From an uncultured Pseudorhodoferax sp. (GTDB taxonomy: Bacteria; Pseudomonadota; Gammaproteobacteria; Burkholderiales; Burkholderiaceae), in assembly GCA_913776795.1 (NCBI GenBank), contig CAJYRH010000358.1:1-13541 (forward strand): a stretch of DNA of 13,541 nucleotides. The letters are read 5' to 3'. Positions 1 to 9,094 of this stretch are shown here, piece by piece. The translations under genes were made by a program, and so were the position numbers. The notes beneath the pieces are model-generated. The model saw nothing but the letters and a program-made list of their open reading frames with translations, did not search any database and was not told where the DNA came from. The stretch's first letter is position 1; each line of letters begins with the position of its first letter.

Positions 1-6
1 TACTGC

Positions 7-35
7 ATGCTAACGCCGATAGACAGACCTGTCTA
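7..35 (-). promoter_or_regulatory. Possible divergent leftward promoter
   Basis: Read on the minus strand, TAGACA (positions 35 to 30) differs from the sigma-70 -35 consensus TTGACA at one base. After a 17-base spacer comes TAGCAT (12 to 7), a 4/6 match to the -10 consensus. The -35 box is one arm of the 16-bp palindrome at 20-35, so a bound repressor would cover it. This would drive a gene left of the window, the usual target of a TetR repressor encoded divergently. That gene is not visible, so the call rests only on motif match and spacing. Confidence 0.3.
20..35. promoter_or_regulatory. Operator-like perfect palindrome (TetR type)
   Basis: TAGACAG-AC-CTGTCTA is a perfect inverted repeat with 7-base arms and a 2-base centre. 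It lies directly before the TetR-family gene. Size, symmetry and position match operators bound by TetR-family dimers, so it is the likely site for autorepression and for repression of a divergent gene to the left. Binding is inferred from the family and location. Confidence 0.7.
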
Positions 36-39
36 CAAT
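34..39 (+). promoter_or_regulatory. Possible -10 box of the TetR gene
   Basis: TACAAT matches the -10 consensus TATAAT at five of six positions and stands out in GC-rich surroundings. It starts inside the operator palindrome and overlaps the first in-frame ATG (38-40). Transcription would start about seven bases downstream, near position 46-47, which is where the second in-frame ATG lies. This suggests a leaderless mRNA. No good -35 box is seen at the usual distance, so confidence is limited. Confidence 0.35.
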
Positions 40-46
40 GCCGCGC

Positions 47-586
47 ATGGAGACCACAGCCCCTTCGGCACGCGAGCGCATCCTGACGGCCGCACACGCG
101 CTGTTCTACCGCGATGGCATCCGCGCCACGGGCGTGGACCGGCTGATCGCCGAGAGCGGCGTGGCCAAGCTGACCTTCTACCGCCACTTCGCGTCCAAGG
201 ACGACCTGGTGCGCGCCTTCCTGGACTACCGGCACGAACGCTGGATGGCCTGGTTCGTCGATGCGCTGGGCCGGCACGGTGCCGGCCAGGGCCACGGCCT
301 GCAGCCGCTGCTGGGCGCCCTGGAGGAATGGTTCCGCGACCCGGCCTTCCGTGGCTGCGCGTTCATCAACAGCGTGGTGGAGGTGGGCGCCAGCGTGCCG
401 GGCGCGACCGAGATCGCGCGGCGCCACAAGCAGGACATGGAACAGGTGATCGCCGAGCTGCTGCCGCCCGGCGCTGAGGGCACCGCACGCGCGCAGGCGG
501 CGGGCGTGGCGCTGGACGGCGCCGTGGTGCGGGCGCAGATGGGCGATGTGGACGGTGCGCTGGCCGCGTTGCGCGGGCTGCTCTGA
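47..586 (+). CDS. TetR/AcrR-family transcriptional repressor
   Basis: A TetR-family one-component regulator: an N-terminal helix-turn-helix binds a short palindrome and a helical C-terminal domain senses a small ligand. The N-terminus shows the family pattern: ARERIL…LFYRDGIRATGVDRLIAESGVAKLTFYRHF followed by SKDDLV, within about residues 5-55. The rest is a helical ligand domain containing GCAFINSVVEVG, and the length (179 aa) is normal. Two starts are in frame, ATG at 38 and ATG at 47, and neither has a Shine-Dalgarno site. I chose 47 because a likely -10 box (34-39) overlaps the first ATG and would start the transcript at about 47; starting at 38 adds only three residues. It is probably autoregulated through the palindrome at 20-35. 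The gene is convergent with the sigma-54 activator and is probably unrelated to the large operon. The ligand is unknown. Confidence 0.9.
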   Translation: METTAPSARERILTAAHALFYRDGIRATGVDRLIAESGVAKLTFYRHFASKDDLVRAFLDYRHERWMAWFVDALGRHGAGQGHGLQPLLGALEEWFRDPAFRGCAFINSVVEVGASVPGATEIARRHKQDMEQVIAELLPPGAEGTARAQAAGVALDGAVVRAQMGDVDGALAALRGLL

Positions 587-592
587 GCCGGC

Positions 593-2520
<1,928 letters not shown>

Positions 2521-2521
<1 letters not shown>

Positions 2522-2540
2522 GAAACGCTCCTGTGTTTCA
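2521..2540. promoter_or_regulatory. Inverted repeat at the activator start: operator or mRNA hairpin
   Basis: TGAAAC-N8-GTTTCA is a perfect 6-base inverted repeat. Its centre is about 118 bases upstream of the predicted start site of the rightward sigma-54 promoter, within the usual range for an enhancer-binding protein site. It also sits on the activator's ribosome binding site: in that mRNA the AGGAG would be in the hairpin loop and the first base of the start codon in the stem. It could be the activator's upstream binding site, an autoregulatory site, or chance. Confidence 0.4.
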
Positions 2541-2623
2541 CGATTGTCGCCAGCAACAGGCCGCCCGCTCCCTGCGACCATTTCTTTTCCTACAAATCAA
2601 CAACTTACCGCCTCCATCGCCCC

Positions 2624-2639
2624 TGGCACGATCGCTGCA
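2624..2639 (+). promoter_or_regulatory. Sigma-54 (-24/-12) promoter of the catabolic operon
   Basis: TGGCACG-ATCG-CTGCA matches the sigma-54 consensus TGGCACG-N4-TTGCW at all but one informative base (C for the first T). The invariant GG (2625-2626) and GC (2637-2638) are spaced exactly as required. Transcription should start near 2649, about 25 bases before the TTG start of the first gene. With a sigma-54 activator encoded divergently, this is a confident promoter call. Confidence 0.88.
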
Positions 2640-2662
2640 CTGGTCAGCCCAACCACTTCAAC

Positions 2663-2667
2663 GGAGA
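2663..2667 (+). promoter_or_regulatory. Ribosome binding site fixing a TTG start
   Basis: GGAGA lies six bases before TTG at 2674. It decides the start of the CoA-transferase gene: the only in-frame ATG upstream (2533) is upstream of the sigma-54 promoter and so absent from its transcript. Confidence 0.75.
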
Positions 2668-2673
2668 CATTTC

Positions 2674-3870
2674 TTGGCGCTTGAACACATCACGGTGCTC
2701 GACCTCACCCACATGCTGTCGGGGCCCTACGGCACGATGCTGCTGGCCGACCTGGGCGCACGCACGATCAAGGTGGAACCGCCCGGCACGGGGGAAGGCA
2801 CGCGGCGGCTGCTGGAACACGACCCGGATTACGCCCGCGACGGCATGGGCGCCTACTACCTCACGCTCAACCGCAACAAGCAGAGCGTGTGCATCGACCT
2901 CAAATCCGCCGTGGGACTGTCGGTGTTCCATGACCTGGTGCGCCAGGCCGACGTGGTGTTCGACAACTTCAGCGTGGGCGTGACCACCCGCCTGGGCATC
3001 GACCATGCAGCGCTGTCGGCGATCAACCCACGCATCATCACGTGCTCGGTCACGGGCTTCGGCCAGACCGGGCCCCAGACCCAGCGCCCCGCGTTCGACC
3101 AGGTGGTCCAGGCGATGGGCGGCGGCATGTCCATCACGGGCACGCCGCAGACCGGGCCGATGCGTTCGGGCATCCCGATGGGCGACCTGGGCGGCGGCGT
3201 GTTCGGCACGGTGGGCGTGCTGGCCGCCATCGCCGAGCGCGAGCGCACCGGCCGCGGCCAGCATGTGGACGTCTCCATGCTGGACGTGCAGATCTCGCTG
3301 CTCAACTACATGGCGACCATGTACTTCCTGTCTGGCCACGTGCCCGAGGGCATCGGCAACGGGCATTTCGTGCATGTCCCCTACAACAGCTACCGCACGG
3401 CCGACGGGCATGTGATCGTGGCCTGCATCGGCGACCCGTTCTTCGAGCGCTTCGTCGAATGCATCGACCTGCCGATGCTGCGCGACCCCGCATTCCGCCA
3501 GCAGCCCGTGCGCTTTGCGGCCAAGGCGCAGATCGATGCCGAGGTCGGTGCGGTCATGCAGCAGCACAGCACGGCCTACTGGCTGGAGCGGCTGCAGGCC
3601 GCACGCATCCCTTGCGGGCCGGTCAACAACTTCGCGCAGGCCCTGGCCGACCCGCAGGTGCAGGCCCGGGACATGGTGCTGGATGTGCAGCTGCACACCG
3701 GCGAGACCGTGCGCATGCCTGGCAATCCGGTCAAGCTGTCTGCCGCCGTGGCCGCGCCGGTGACGCGCCCGCCCCTGCTGGGCGAACACACCGCCGACGT
3801 GCTCGGCGCCCTGCCCGGCTACGGCCCGGAGCGGCTGGCCGAACTGCGGGCCGCCGGCGCGATCGCCTGA
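2674..3870 (+). CDS. CaiB/BaiF (class III) CoA-transferase
   Basis: Family III CoA-transferases move CoA from one acyl-CoA, often succinyl-CoA, to a free carboxylate through an aspartyl-CoA anhydride. The protein (398 aa, normal length) begins with the family N-terminus VLDLTHMLSGPYGTMLLADLGA and IKVEPP, then has NRNKQSVCIDLKS, SVTGFGQTGP and RTGRGQHVDVSMLD. The likely catalytic Asp is Asp171 in IPMGDLGGG, matching Asp169 of formyl-CoA transferase. It starts at TTG 2674, preceded by GGAGA. First gene of the operon, it probably activates the pathway's acid, perhaps a dicarboxylate as in itaconate or methylsuccinate routes. The acceptor acid cannot be read from sequence. The HMG-CoA-lyase-like gene follows seven bases later. 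Confidence 0.93.
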   Translation: MALEHITVLDLTHMLSGPYGTMLLADLGARTIKVEPPGTGEGTRRLLEHDPDYARDGMGAYYLTLNRNKQSVCIDLKSAVGLSVFHDLVRQADVVFDNFSVGVTTRLGIDHAALSAINPRIITCSVTGFGQTGPQTQRPAFDQVVQAMGGGMSITGTPQTGPMRSGIPMGDLGGGVFGTVGVLAAIAERERTGRGQHVDVSMLDVQISLLNYMATMYFLSGHVPEGIGNGHFVHVPYNSYRTADGHVIVACIGDPFFERFVECIDLPMLRDPAFRQQPVRFAAKAQIDAEVGAVMQQHSTAYWLERLQAARIPCGPVNNFAQALADPQVQARDMVLDVQLHTGETVRMPGNPVKLSAAVAAPVTRPPLLGEHTADVLGALPGYGPERLAELRAAGAIA

Positions 3871-3877
3871 GGCCGCC

Positions 3878-4819
3878 ATGGAGACCATCCACATCACCGA
3901 AGTCGCGCCCCGCGACGGCCTGCAGAACCAGGCCGTGCACGTGCCGACGGCCGACAAGCTGCGGCTGGTGCGCCTGCTGGCAGCCGCGGGCCTGCGCAGC
4001 GTCGAGGCCGCGAGCTTCGTCTCGCCCAAGGCCGTGCCGCAGATGGCCGACGCCGCCGAGCTGCTGCCGCAGGTGCAGTCGGGCCTGCCCGCACTGCGTG
4101 TCTCGGCGCTCGTGCCCAACCTCAAGGGGCTGGAGCGGGCCAGCGCGGCCGGCGCCCGCGAGATCGCGGTCGTGCTCTCGGCCACCGAGACCATGAACCG
4201 CAAGAACATCAACATGGGCCTGCAGCAGGCGCTGGAGGTCAGCGAACAGACGCTGCGGGCCGCGCTGGCGCAGGGCCTGCGCACCCGTGCCTATATCGCG
4301 GTCGCGTTCGACTGTCCGTTCGAGGGCCCGACGCCGCTGGACACGGTGCTGGAGCTGTCGGCGCGCATGCGTGCAGCGGGCGCGCACGAAGTGGTGATCG
4401 CCGACACCATCGGCTCGGCCGCGCCCGGCACCGTGCAGGCGCGCTTCGAAGCCCTGCGCGACGTCGTGCCGCAGGACATGCTGGCCGCCCACCTGCACGA
4501 CACGCGCGGCCTGGGCGCGGCCAACGCGTTCGCGGCACTGCGGGCCGGGGTGCGCCGCTTCGACGCCAGCGCGGGTGGCATCGGCGGCTGCCCGTTCGCA
4601 CCCGGCGCCGCAGGCAACCTGGCGACCGAAGACCTGGTGCTGATGGCCGAGGGCAGCGGCTTCGCCACCGGCGTGGACCTGTGCGGGCTGCTGGAGGCCA
4701 TCGACCTGTCCGAGATCCTGCTGCAGCGCCCATTGGGCGGCCGCTCGATCGCCTGGCTGCGGCGCGAGCGCGACAAGGGGCGCCTGCGGGCACCGGTGGC
4801 CGAAGGCGAGCCGGCATGA
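3878..4819 (+). CDS. Hydroxymethylglutaryl-CoA lyase-like enzyme
   Basis: A TIM-barrel, divalent-metal-dependent lyase of the DRE/HMG-CoA lyase family (313 aa). Such enzymes split 3-hydroxy-3-methylglutaryl-CoA or related 3-hydroxyacyl-CoAs into acetyl-CoA and a keto acid. Visible motifs: VAPRDGLQNQ (residues 9-18, catalytic Arg12 and metal ligand Asp13), EAASFVSPKAVPQMAD, metal-binding His205 and His207 in AHLHDTRG, and the signature GGCPFAPGAAGN with the catalytic loop Cys238. All key residues are present. ATG at 3878 has GAGG at 3869-3872, overlapping the previous stop. The 3' end overlaps the next gene by four bases (ATGA), implying translational coupling. It is one of two candidate C-C cleavage activities in the operon. 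The true substrate may be HMG-CoA, citramalyl-CoA or another tertiary 3-hydroxyacyl-CoA. Confidence 0.92.
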   Translation: METIHITEVAPRDGLQNQAVHVPTADKLRLVRLLAAAGLRSVEAASFVSPKAVPQMADAAELLPQVQSGLPALRVSALVPNLKGLERASAAGAREIAVVLSATETMNRKNINMGLQQALEVSEQTLRAALAQGLRTRAYIAVAFDCPFEGPTPLDTVLELSARMRAAGAHEVVIADTIGSAAPGTVQARFEALRDVVPQDMLAAHLHDTRGLGAANAFAALRAGVRRFDASAGGIGGCPFAPGAAGNLATEDLVLMAEGSGFATGVDLCGLLEAIDLSEILLQRPLGGRSIAWLRRERDKGRLRAPVAEGEPA

Positions 4820-5322
4820 CGCAGCAGACGCCCCAGCACGCCTCCACGCCCGGCCTGCGCGACGTGCAGGTCGGCAGCCGCTGGCGCAGCGCCGGCCAGA
4901 CACTGACCGAGGCCGACCTGGAGCTCGCCTGCCGCCTGTCGACCGACCACCACCCCGTGCACACCGACGCCGCCTACGCCGCGCGCAGCCCGGCCGGCCA
5001 GCGCGTGTTCCATGGCGGCTACGGCGTGATGCTGGCCCTGGGCCTGGCCACGGCGTTCCCGGACGTCGGCCCACGCACCGCCCTGGCCCTGGGCGTGGAG
5101 GCCTGGCGCTTCGCCGCGCCCCTGCACATCGGCGACACGGTCCATGTGGAAGTGGAGATCACGGGCATGCGCCGCACCTCGGACGGGCACCGGCTGCTGG
5201 TGCACAAGCAGGTGCGCCTGGTCAAGCAGACCGGCGAGACCGCGCACGAGGGCACCGCCGGTGCCATGGTCTGGCTGGACGCCGCGCATGAAGATTTGGA
5301 CAACGAAGGAGAACAAACGTGA
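4816..5322 (+). CDS. MaoC-family (hotdog-fold) enoyl-CoA hydratase/dehydratase
   Basis: A 168-aa single-hotdog MaoC protein. The hydratase-2 motif is present as TDHHPVHTDAAYA, with likely catalytic Asp44 and His49, followed by FHGGYGVMLALGLA. Members reversibly hydrate trans-2-enoyl-CoAs, and relatives act on mesaconyl-CoA or itaconyl-CoA type branched C5 substrates. The ATG at 4816 overlaps the preceding stop (ATGA) and AAGG lies at 4803-4806. The next gene overlaps its stop as GTGA, so three genes are translationally coupled. It probably forms the 3-hydroxyacyl-CoA cleaved by the HMG-CoA-lyase-like neighbour. A second hydratase of the crotonase fold ends the operon, so the two may act on different intermediates. 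Confidence 0.88.
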   Translation: MTQQTPQHASTPGLRDVQVGSRWRSAGQTLTEADLELACRLSTDHHPVHTDAAYAARSPAGQRVFHGGYGVMLALGLATAFPDVGPRTALALGVEAWRFAAPLHIGDTVHVEVEITGMRRTSDGHRLLVHKQVRLVKQTGETAHEGTAGAMVWLDAAHEDLDNEGEQT

Positions 5323-6875
5323 ATCTTGGAGACATCGCCGAGCGCAATGCCGCGCTATGGCCGAACCACCCCGCCCTGCTCTACGAGGGCCGCAGCATCA
5401 GCCACCGCGAGTTCGCCGCCATGGTGCGGCGCGCGGCCAGCGCGCTGGTGGCGCGTGGCCTCAAGCCCCACGACCGCGTGGCCATCCTGGGCAAGAACTC
5501 GCCCGAGTACCTGGCGCTGTACGTGGCGGCGGGGATGGTCGGCTTCACCGCGGTGGGCATCAACTACCGGCTGTCGGCGCCCGAGCAGGCCGACATCCTG
5601 CGCGATTGCGAGCCGCAGTTCTTCGTGTTCGAGACCGAATACGCCGAACGGGCCGGCGAGCTGCGCACCGCGCTGGGCGCCGAGGTCCCGCTGCTGTGCA
5701 TCGGCGCAGGCCCCGACTGGGCCACGGCCTGGGACGCGGCGCTGGCCGCCGCGCCCGACACGGCCCCCGCGTGGCGCGGACAGCCAGGCGATGCGATGCT
5801 GATGGTCTACACCAGCGGCACCACTGGCAAGCCCAAGGGAGTGCTGCTCAGCAACGAAGGCATGGTGGAGACCGGCCGCGAGTACGCGCTCGCCCAGGGT
5901 GCCAAGCCGACCGACCGCATGCTGATCGTGATGCCCTTCTATCACATCGGTGGCACGGCCCAGCTGCTGGCCTACATGGTGGTGGGGGCCACCGTGGTGC
6001 TGCACCGCCAGTTCGACACCGAGCAGATCCTGGACAGCATCGCGCGCCATGGCGTGACGGCCGCCCACTTCGCGCCGACCATGATCCAGATGATGCTGGA
6101 CGTGCAGGAGCGCCAGCCGCGCCAAGTGGCCACGCTGCAGACCGTGTGCTATGCCTCGGCGCCGATGTCGGTGGCACTGTCGACCCGTGCGCGTGCCGCG
6201 TTCGGCGAGATCTTCGTGCAGATCTACGGCATGACCGAGCAAGGCATCGGCACCATCCTGCACAAGCACCAGCACCACGCCACCGGGACCGAGGAGCAGG
6301 TGGGCCGCCTGGCATCGGCCGGCCAGGCGTTCCTGAACACCGACATCCGCATCGTGCGCGACGACGGCAGCGCATGCGCGACAGGCGAGAGCGGGGAGAT
6401 CTGCACGCGCTCCAAGGCGCTGATGCTGGGCTACTGGCGCAAGCCCGAGGCCACGCGCGAAGCGATCGGCGACGGCTGGATGCGCACCGGCGACGTGGGC
6501 TACCTGGACCACGAGCAGTACCTGTTCGTGCAGGACCGCAAGAAGGACATGATCATCTCGGGCGGCGAGAACATCTACTCGCGCGAGGTCGAGGAGGCCC
6601 TGCTCATGCACCCGGCCGTGCTGGAGGCCGCCGTGATTGGCGTGCCCGACGCGAAGTGGGGCGAGACGGTCAAGGCCTTCGTGGCATTCCAGCCCGGGCA
6701 GAGCGCCACCGCCGAAGCGCTGGTGGCGCACTGCCGCGAACGCATCGCCGGCTACAAGTGCCCGCGCAGCCTGGAGGTGCTGGCCGCACTGCCGCGCATC
6801 GCCAGCACCAACAAGGTCGACAAGAAGTCGCTGCGCGCGCCCTACTGGGCCGAGCGCAGCCGCCAGGTCGCCTGA
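5319..6875 (+). CDS. AMP-forming acyl-CoA synthetase (ANL superfamily)
   Basis: An ATP-dependent carboxylate-CoA ligase (518 aa) acting via an acyl-adenylate. Seen: phosphate-binding motif YTSGTTGKPKG (around residues 164-174), YGMTEQG (A5-type), YWRKPEAT, GWMRTGDVGYLD with the ribose-binding Asp392, hinge and A8 motif DRKKDMIISGGENIYSREVEE, and the C-terminal catalytic lysine Lys499. In that last motif the usual Gly-Lys is Asn-Lys (ASTNKVDKKSLR). The start is GTG at 5319, with GAAGGAG at 5305-5311; the GTGA overlap couples it to the MaoC gene. It gives the operon a second way of making a CoA thioester besides the CoA-transferase. The two may activate different acids, for example the substrate and an acid released by cleavage. 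Chain length and specificity are unknown. Confidence 0.93.
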   Translation: MNLGDIAERNAALWPNHPALLYEGRSISHREFAAMVRRAASALVARGLKPHDRVAILGKNSPEYLALYVAAGMVGFTAVGINYRLSAPEQADILRDCEPQFFVFETEYAERAGELRTALGAEVPLLCIGAGPDWATAWDAALAAAPDTAPAWRGQPGDAMLMVYTSGTTGKPKGVLLSNEGMVETGREYALAQGAKPTDRMLIVMPFYHIGGTAQLLAYMVVGATVVLHRQFDTEQILDSIARHGVTAAHFAPTMIQMMLDVQERQPRQVATLQTVCYASAPMSVALSTRARAAFGEIFVQIYGMTEQGIGTILHKHQHHATGTEEQVGRLASAGQAFLNTDIRIVRDDGSACATGESGEICTRSKALMLGYWRKPEATREAIGDGWMRTGDVGYLDHEQYLFVQDRKKDMIISGGENIYSREVEEALLMHPAVLEAAVIGVPDAKWGETVKAFVAFQPGQSATAEALVAHCRERIAGYKCPRSLEVLAALPRIASTNKVDKKSLRAPYWAERSRQVA

Positions 6876-6906
6876 CGCCTTTCCACCAACCGCAAGAGGA
6901 GACACC

Positions 6907-7881
6907 ATGAAGACATTGTTCAAGGCCATCGCTGCCACCACCTTCGCCCTGGCCATGGGCAGCGCCGCGGCGCAGGCCTGGCCCACCAAGCCGGTGCGCA
7001 TCATCGTGCCGTTCACGGCCGGCGGCCTGGCCGACGTGCTGGCGCGCGCCGTGGCCGACGAGCTCGGCCGCACCTGGAAGCAGCCGGTGGTGGTGGAGAA
7101 CCGGCCCGGTGCCGGCACCATGATCGCGGGCGAAGCGACCACACGCTCGGCGCCGGACGGCTACACGCTGCTGCTGGCCAACGACGCCACGCTGTCGTCC
7201 AACCAGTACATCTACAACAAGATGCCGTACGACCCGGTGAAGGGTTTCACGCCCATCATCAGCATCGCCAATTCGCCCATCGTGCTGCTGACCAGCGCAG
7301 CCTTCCCGGCCAAGACCGTGCGGGAGGTGGTGGACTATGCGAGCAAGAACCCCGAGAAGGTGAACTACGGCACCTTCGGCGTGGGCAGCACCGCGCATGT
7401 GGACGCGCACAGCTTCATGGCCGTCACCAACACCAAGCTCAGCCACATCCCGTACAAGGGTGTGTCCGAAGTGATGGTGGCGCTGGCCACGGACACCGTG
7501 CAGGTGTCGTTCACCGGCGTGCCGCCGGCGATCCCGCTGGTCAAGGACGGCAAGGTGCGCATGCTGGCGATCTCGGGCGACAAGCGGTCTCCGCTGTTTC
7601 CCGATGTTCCGACCTTCGCAGAGGCCGGCTACGGCGGCTTCTCGGCCGCACCGTGGTTCGGCCTGGCAGGACCGGCCGGCCTGCCGCGCGCCATCGTCGA
7701 CAAGATCGCGGCCGACGTGTCCACGATCATCCGCAAGCCCGCGTTCCAGCAGTCCTACATCACCGGCGTGGGCCTGGAACTGATCGACCAGGGCCCCGAC
7801 CAGTTCGCCGCCTTCCTCGAGCGCGACCGCGCCAACTACGAGAAGAAGATGGGCCGCCTGGGCATCAAGCTCGACTACTGA
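6907..7881 (+). CDS. Bug/TctC-family periplasmic solute-binding protein
   Basis: An exported binding protein (324 aa) of the tripartite tricarboxylate transporter (TTT) receptor family, much expanded in Burkholderiales and typically binding carboxylates or other small polar ligands. A signal peptide is clear: MKTLFK, a hydrophobic core and AAAQA, with likely cleavage between Ala24 and Trp25. The mature part has family motifs: PVRIIVPFTAGGLADVLAR, VVENRPGAGTMIAGE, APDGYTLLLAN, the YGTFGVGSTAH loop, and DVPTFAEAGY. ATG 6907 is preceded by AGGAGA (6896-6901). No TctA or TctB membrane subunits are encoded here, so it is an orphan receptor, as is common for Bug proteins. Its place inside a CoA-based operon suggests it captures the operon's starting acid and works with transporter subunits encoded elsewhere. 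Confidence 0.94.
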   Translation: MKTLFKAIAATTFALAMGSAAAQAWPTKPVRIIVPFTAGGLADVLARAVADELGRTWKQPVVVENRPGAGTMIAGEATTRSAPDGYTLLLANDATLSSNQYIYNKMPYDPVKGFTPIISIANSPIVLLTSAAFPAKTVREVVDYASKNPEKVNYGTFGVGSTAHVDAHSFMAVTNTKLSHIPYKGVSEVMVALATDTVQVSFTGVPPAIPLVKDGKVRMLAISGDKRSPLFPDVPTFAEAGYGGFSAAPWFGLAGPAGLPRAIVDKIAADVSTIIRKPAFQQSYITGVGLELIDQGPDQFAAFLERDRANYEKKMGRLGIKLDY

Positions 7882-7904
7882 CACACCACGCCATCTGCGC
7901 AGAC

Positions 7905-7910
7905 GGAGAG
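7905..7910 (+). promoter_or_regulatory. Ribosome binding site fixing a TTG start
   Basis: GGAGAG lies six bases upstream of TTG at 7917 and supports this as the start of the acyl-CoA dehydrogenase. The next in-frame ATG (7944) has only a weaker GAAGAG at 7931-7936. Confidence 0.6.
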
Positions 7911-7916
7911 ACACCA

Positions 7917-9059
7917 TTGTTCGAAGCATCTGAAGAGACGGGCATGCTCGTCGACACGGTCACGCGTTTCGTGCGCGACCGCCTGAAGCCGCTGGAGGCC
8001 GAGGTCGACCTGGCCGACGCGCTGGCACCCGAGCGCATGCGCGCGCTGCGCCAGGAGGTGCTGGCGCTGGGCCTGTACGGCTACAACATGCCCGAGTCCA
8101 TCGGCGGGCCGGGCCTGTCGCTGCGCACGCTGTCGGCGCTGGACGAGGCCATCGGCCACACCTCCATGCCGCTGGGCGAAGTGTTCGGCCACCTGCCCGG
8201 CTCGCTGCGCTTTGCCAACGAAGACCAGCGCGGCTGGCTGGTCGGGCCGCTGCTCCGCGCGGAGACCAGCATCGGCTATGCGCTGACCGAGGCCGGCGCC
8301 GGTTCGGATCTGTCGGCCATCGCCACGCGCGCCGTGCGCGCGGACGGGGGCTGGCGGCTGAACGGCCAGAAGCACTTCATCTCCAACGTCGAGCATGCCG
8401 ACCACATCATCGTGCTGGCGGCGACCGATGCGGCGGCGCCGCTCAAGTCCAAGCTGTCCACCTTCATCGTCGCGCGCGGCAACCCGGGGCTGGTCATGCA
8501 GCGCAAGTTCCGCAAGATGGGCTGGCACGGCTATCCGCTGTCGGCTTTCTCGCTGGACGACTGCTTCGTGCCCGACAGCCACGTACTGGGCGCGCCGGGC
8601 GAGGGCTTCAAGACCATGATGGCCACGATCAACAACGACCGCGTCTACGTGGCCAGCAAGTGCCTGGGCATGGCCCAGGAACTCATGGACCTGGCGCTGC
8701 CCTGGGCGCGCGAGCGGCGCACCTTCGGCCAGCGGCTGGCCGACCACCAGGCGATCCAGTTCTTCCTGGCCGACTGCGACGTGGAGCTCACCGCCGCGCG
8801 CCTGCTCACGCACCAGGCCGCCGCGCTGGGCGACGCCGGCCACCCGGACTTCCGCATCGCCGCGTCGCGCGCCAAGCTCTACAGCAGCGAGATGCTGGGC
8901 CGCGTGGCCGACCGGGTGCTGCAGGTCTTCGGCGGTGCCGGCTACATGACCGACCTGCCCGTGGAGCGCATCTACCGCGATGCGCGCGCCTTCCGCATCG
9001 GCGAGGGCACCTCGGAAATGCAGCGCCTGCAGATCGCCCGCCACCTGCTGGCCGACTAG
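7917..9059 (+). CDS. Acyl-CoA dehydrogenase (FAD)
   Basis: An FAD-dependent acyl-CoA dehydrogenase (380 aa, family-typical) that makes the 2,3-enoyl-CoA and passes electrons to ETF. Seen in order: helical N-domain; SIGYALTEAGAGSD (FAD/substrate-binding signature) and WRLNGQKHFISN in the middle; then RERRTFGQRLADHQAIQFFLADC, VLQVFGGAGYMTDLPVERIYRDAR and IGEGTSEMQRLQIARHLL at the C-terminus. The likely catalytic base is Glu363 in GEGT, the position used by medium- and short-chain enzymes rather than the isovaleryl-CoA type. TTG at 7917 is preferred because of GGAGAG upstream; ATG at 7944 would remove nine residues. It follows the Bug gene by 35 bases. It probably carries out the oxidation step that supplies the MaoC or enoyl-CoA hydratase. 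The acyl chain acted on is unknown. Confidence 0.93.
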   Translation: MFEASEETGMLVDTVTRFVRDRLKPLEAEVDLADALAPERMRALRQEVLALGLYGYNMPESIGGPGLSLRTLSALDEAIGHTSMPLGEVFGHLPGSLRFANEDQRGWLVGPLLRAETSIGYALTEAGAGSDLSAIATRAVRADGGWRLNGQKHFISNVEHADHIIVLAATDAAAPLKSKLSTFIVARGNPGLVMQRKFRKMGWHGYPLSAFSLDDCFVPDSHVLGAPGEGFKTMMATINNDRVYVASKCLGMAQELMDLALPWARERRTFGQRLADHQAIQFFLADCDVELTAARLLTHQAAALGDAGHPDFRIAASRAKLYSSEMLGRVADRVLQVFGGAGYMTDLPVERIYRDARAFRIGEGTSEMQRLQIARHLLAD

Positions 9060-9094
9060 GAGATGGCGATGGCACAAGCGAGAAGGAGCCGCGC

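Noticed and set aside
2522..2581. Upstream ATG (2581) for the sigma-54 activator
   Set aside because: The extra 20 residues are unlike the family, while ATG 2521 has AGGAG at the right distance.
2533..2673. Upstream ATG start for the CoA-transferase
   Set aside because: It lies upstream of the -24/-12 promoter, adds 47 residues not seen in the family and has no ribosome site. TTG 2674 fits the family N-terminus.
2644..4284. Long minus-strand open frame opposite the CoA-transferase and HMG-CoA-lyase-like genes
   Set aside because: Very GC-rich coding DNA often leaves long antisense frames open. This one is a low-complexity Arg/His/Gly/Ala product with no family motif, and the plus-strand genes are certain.
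5355..7142. Minus-strand frame of about 595 codons across the acyl-CoA ligase and Bug genes
   Set aside because: An antisense shadow with biased composition that spans two well-supported plus-strand genes and has no recognisable domain.
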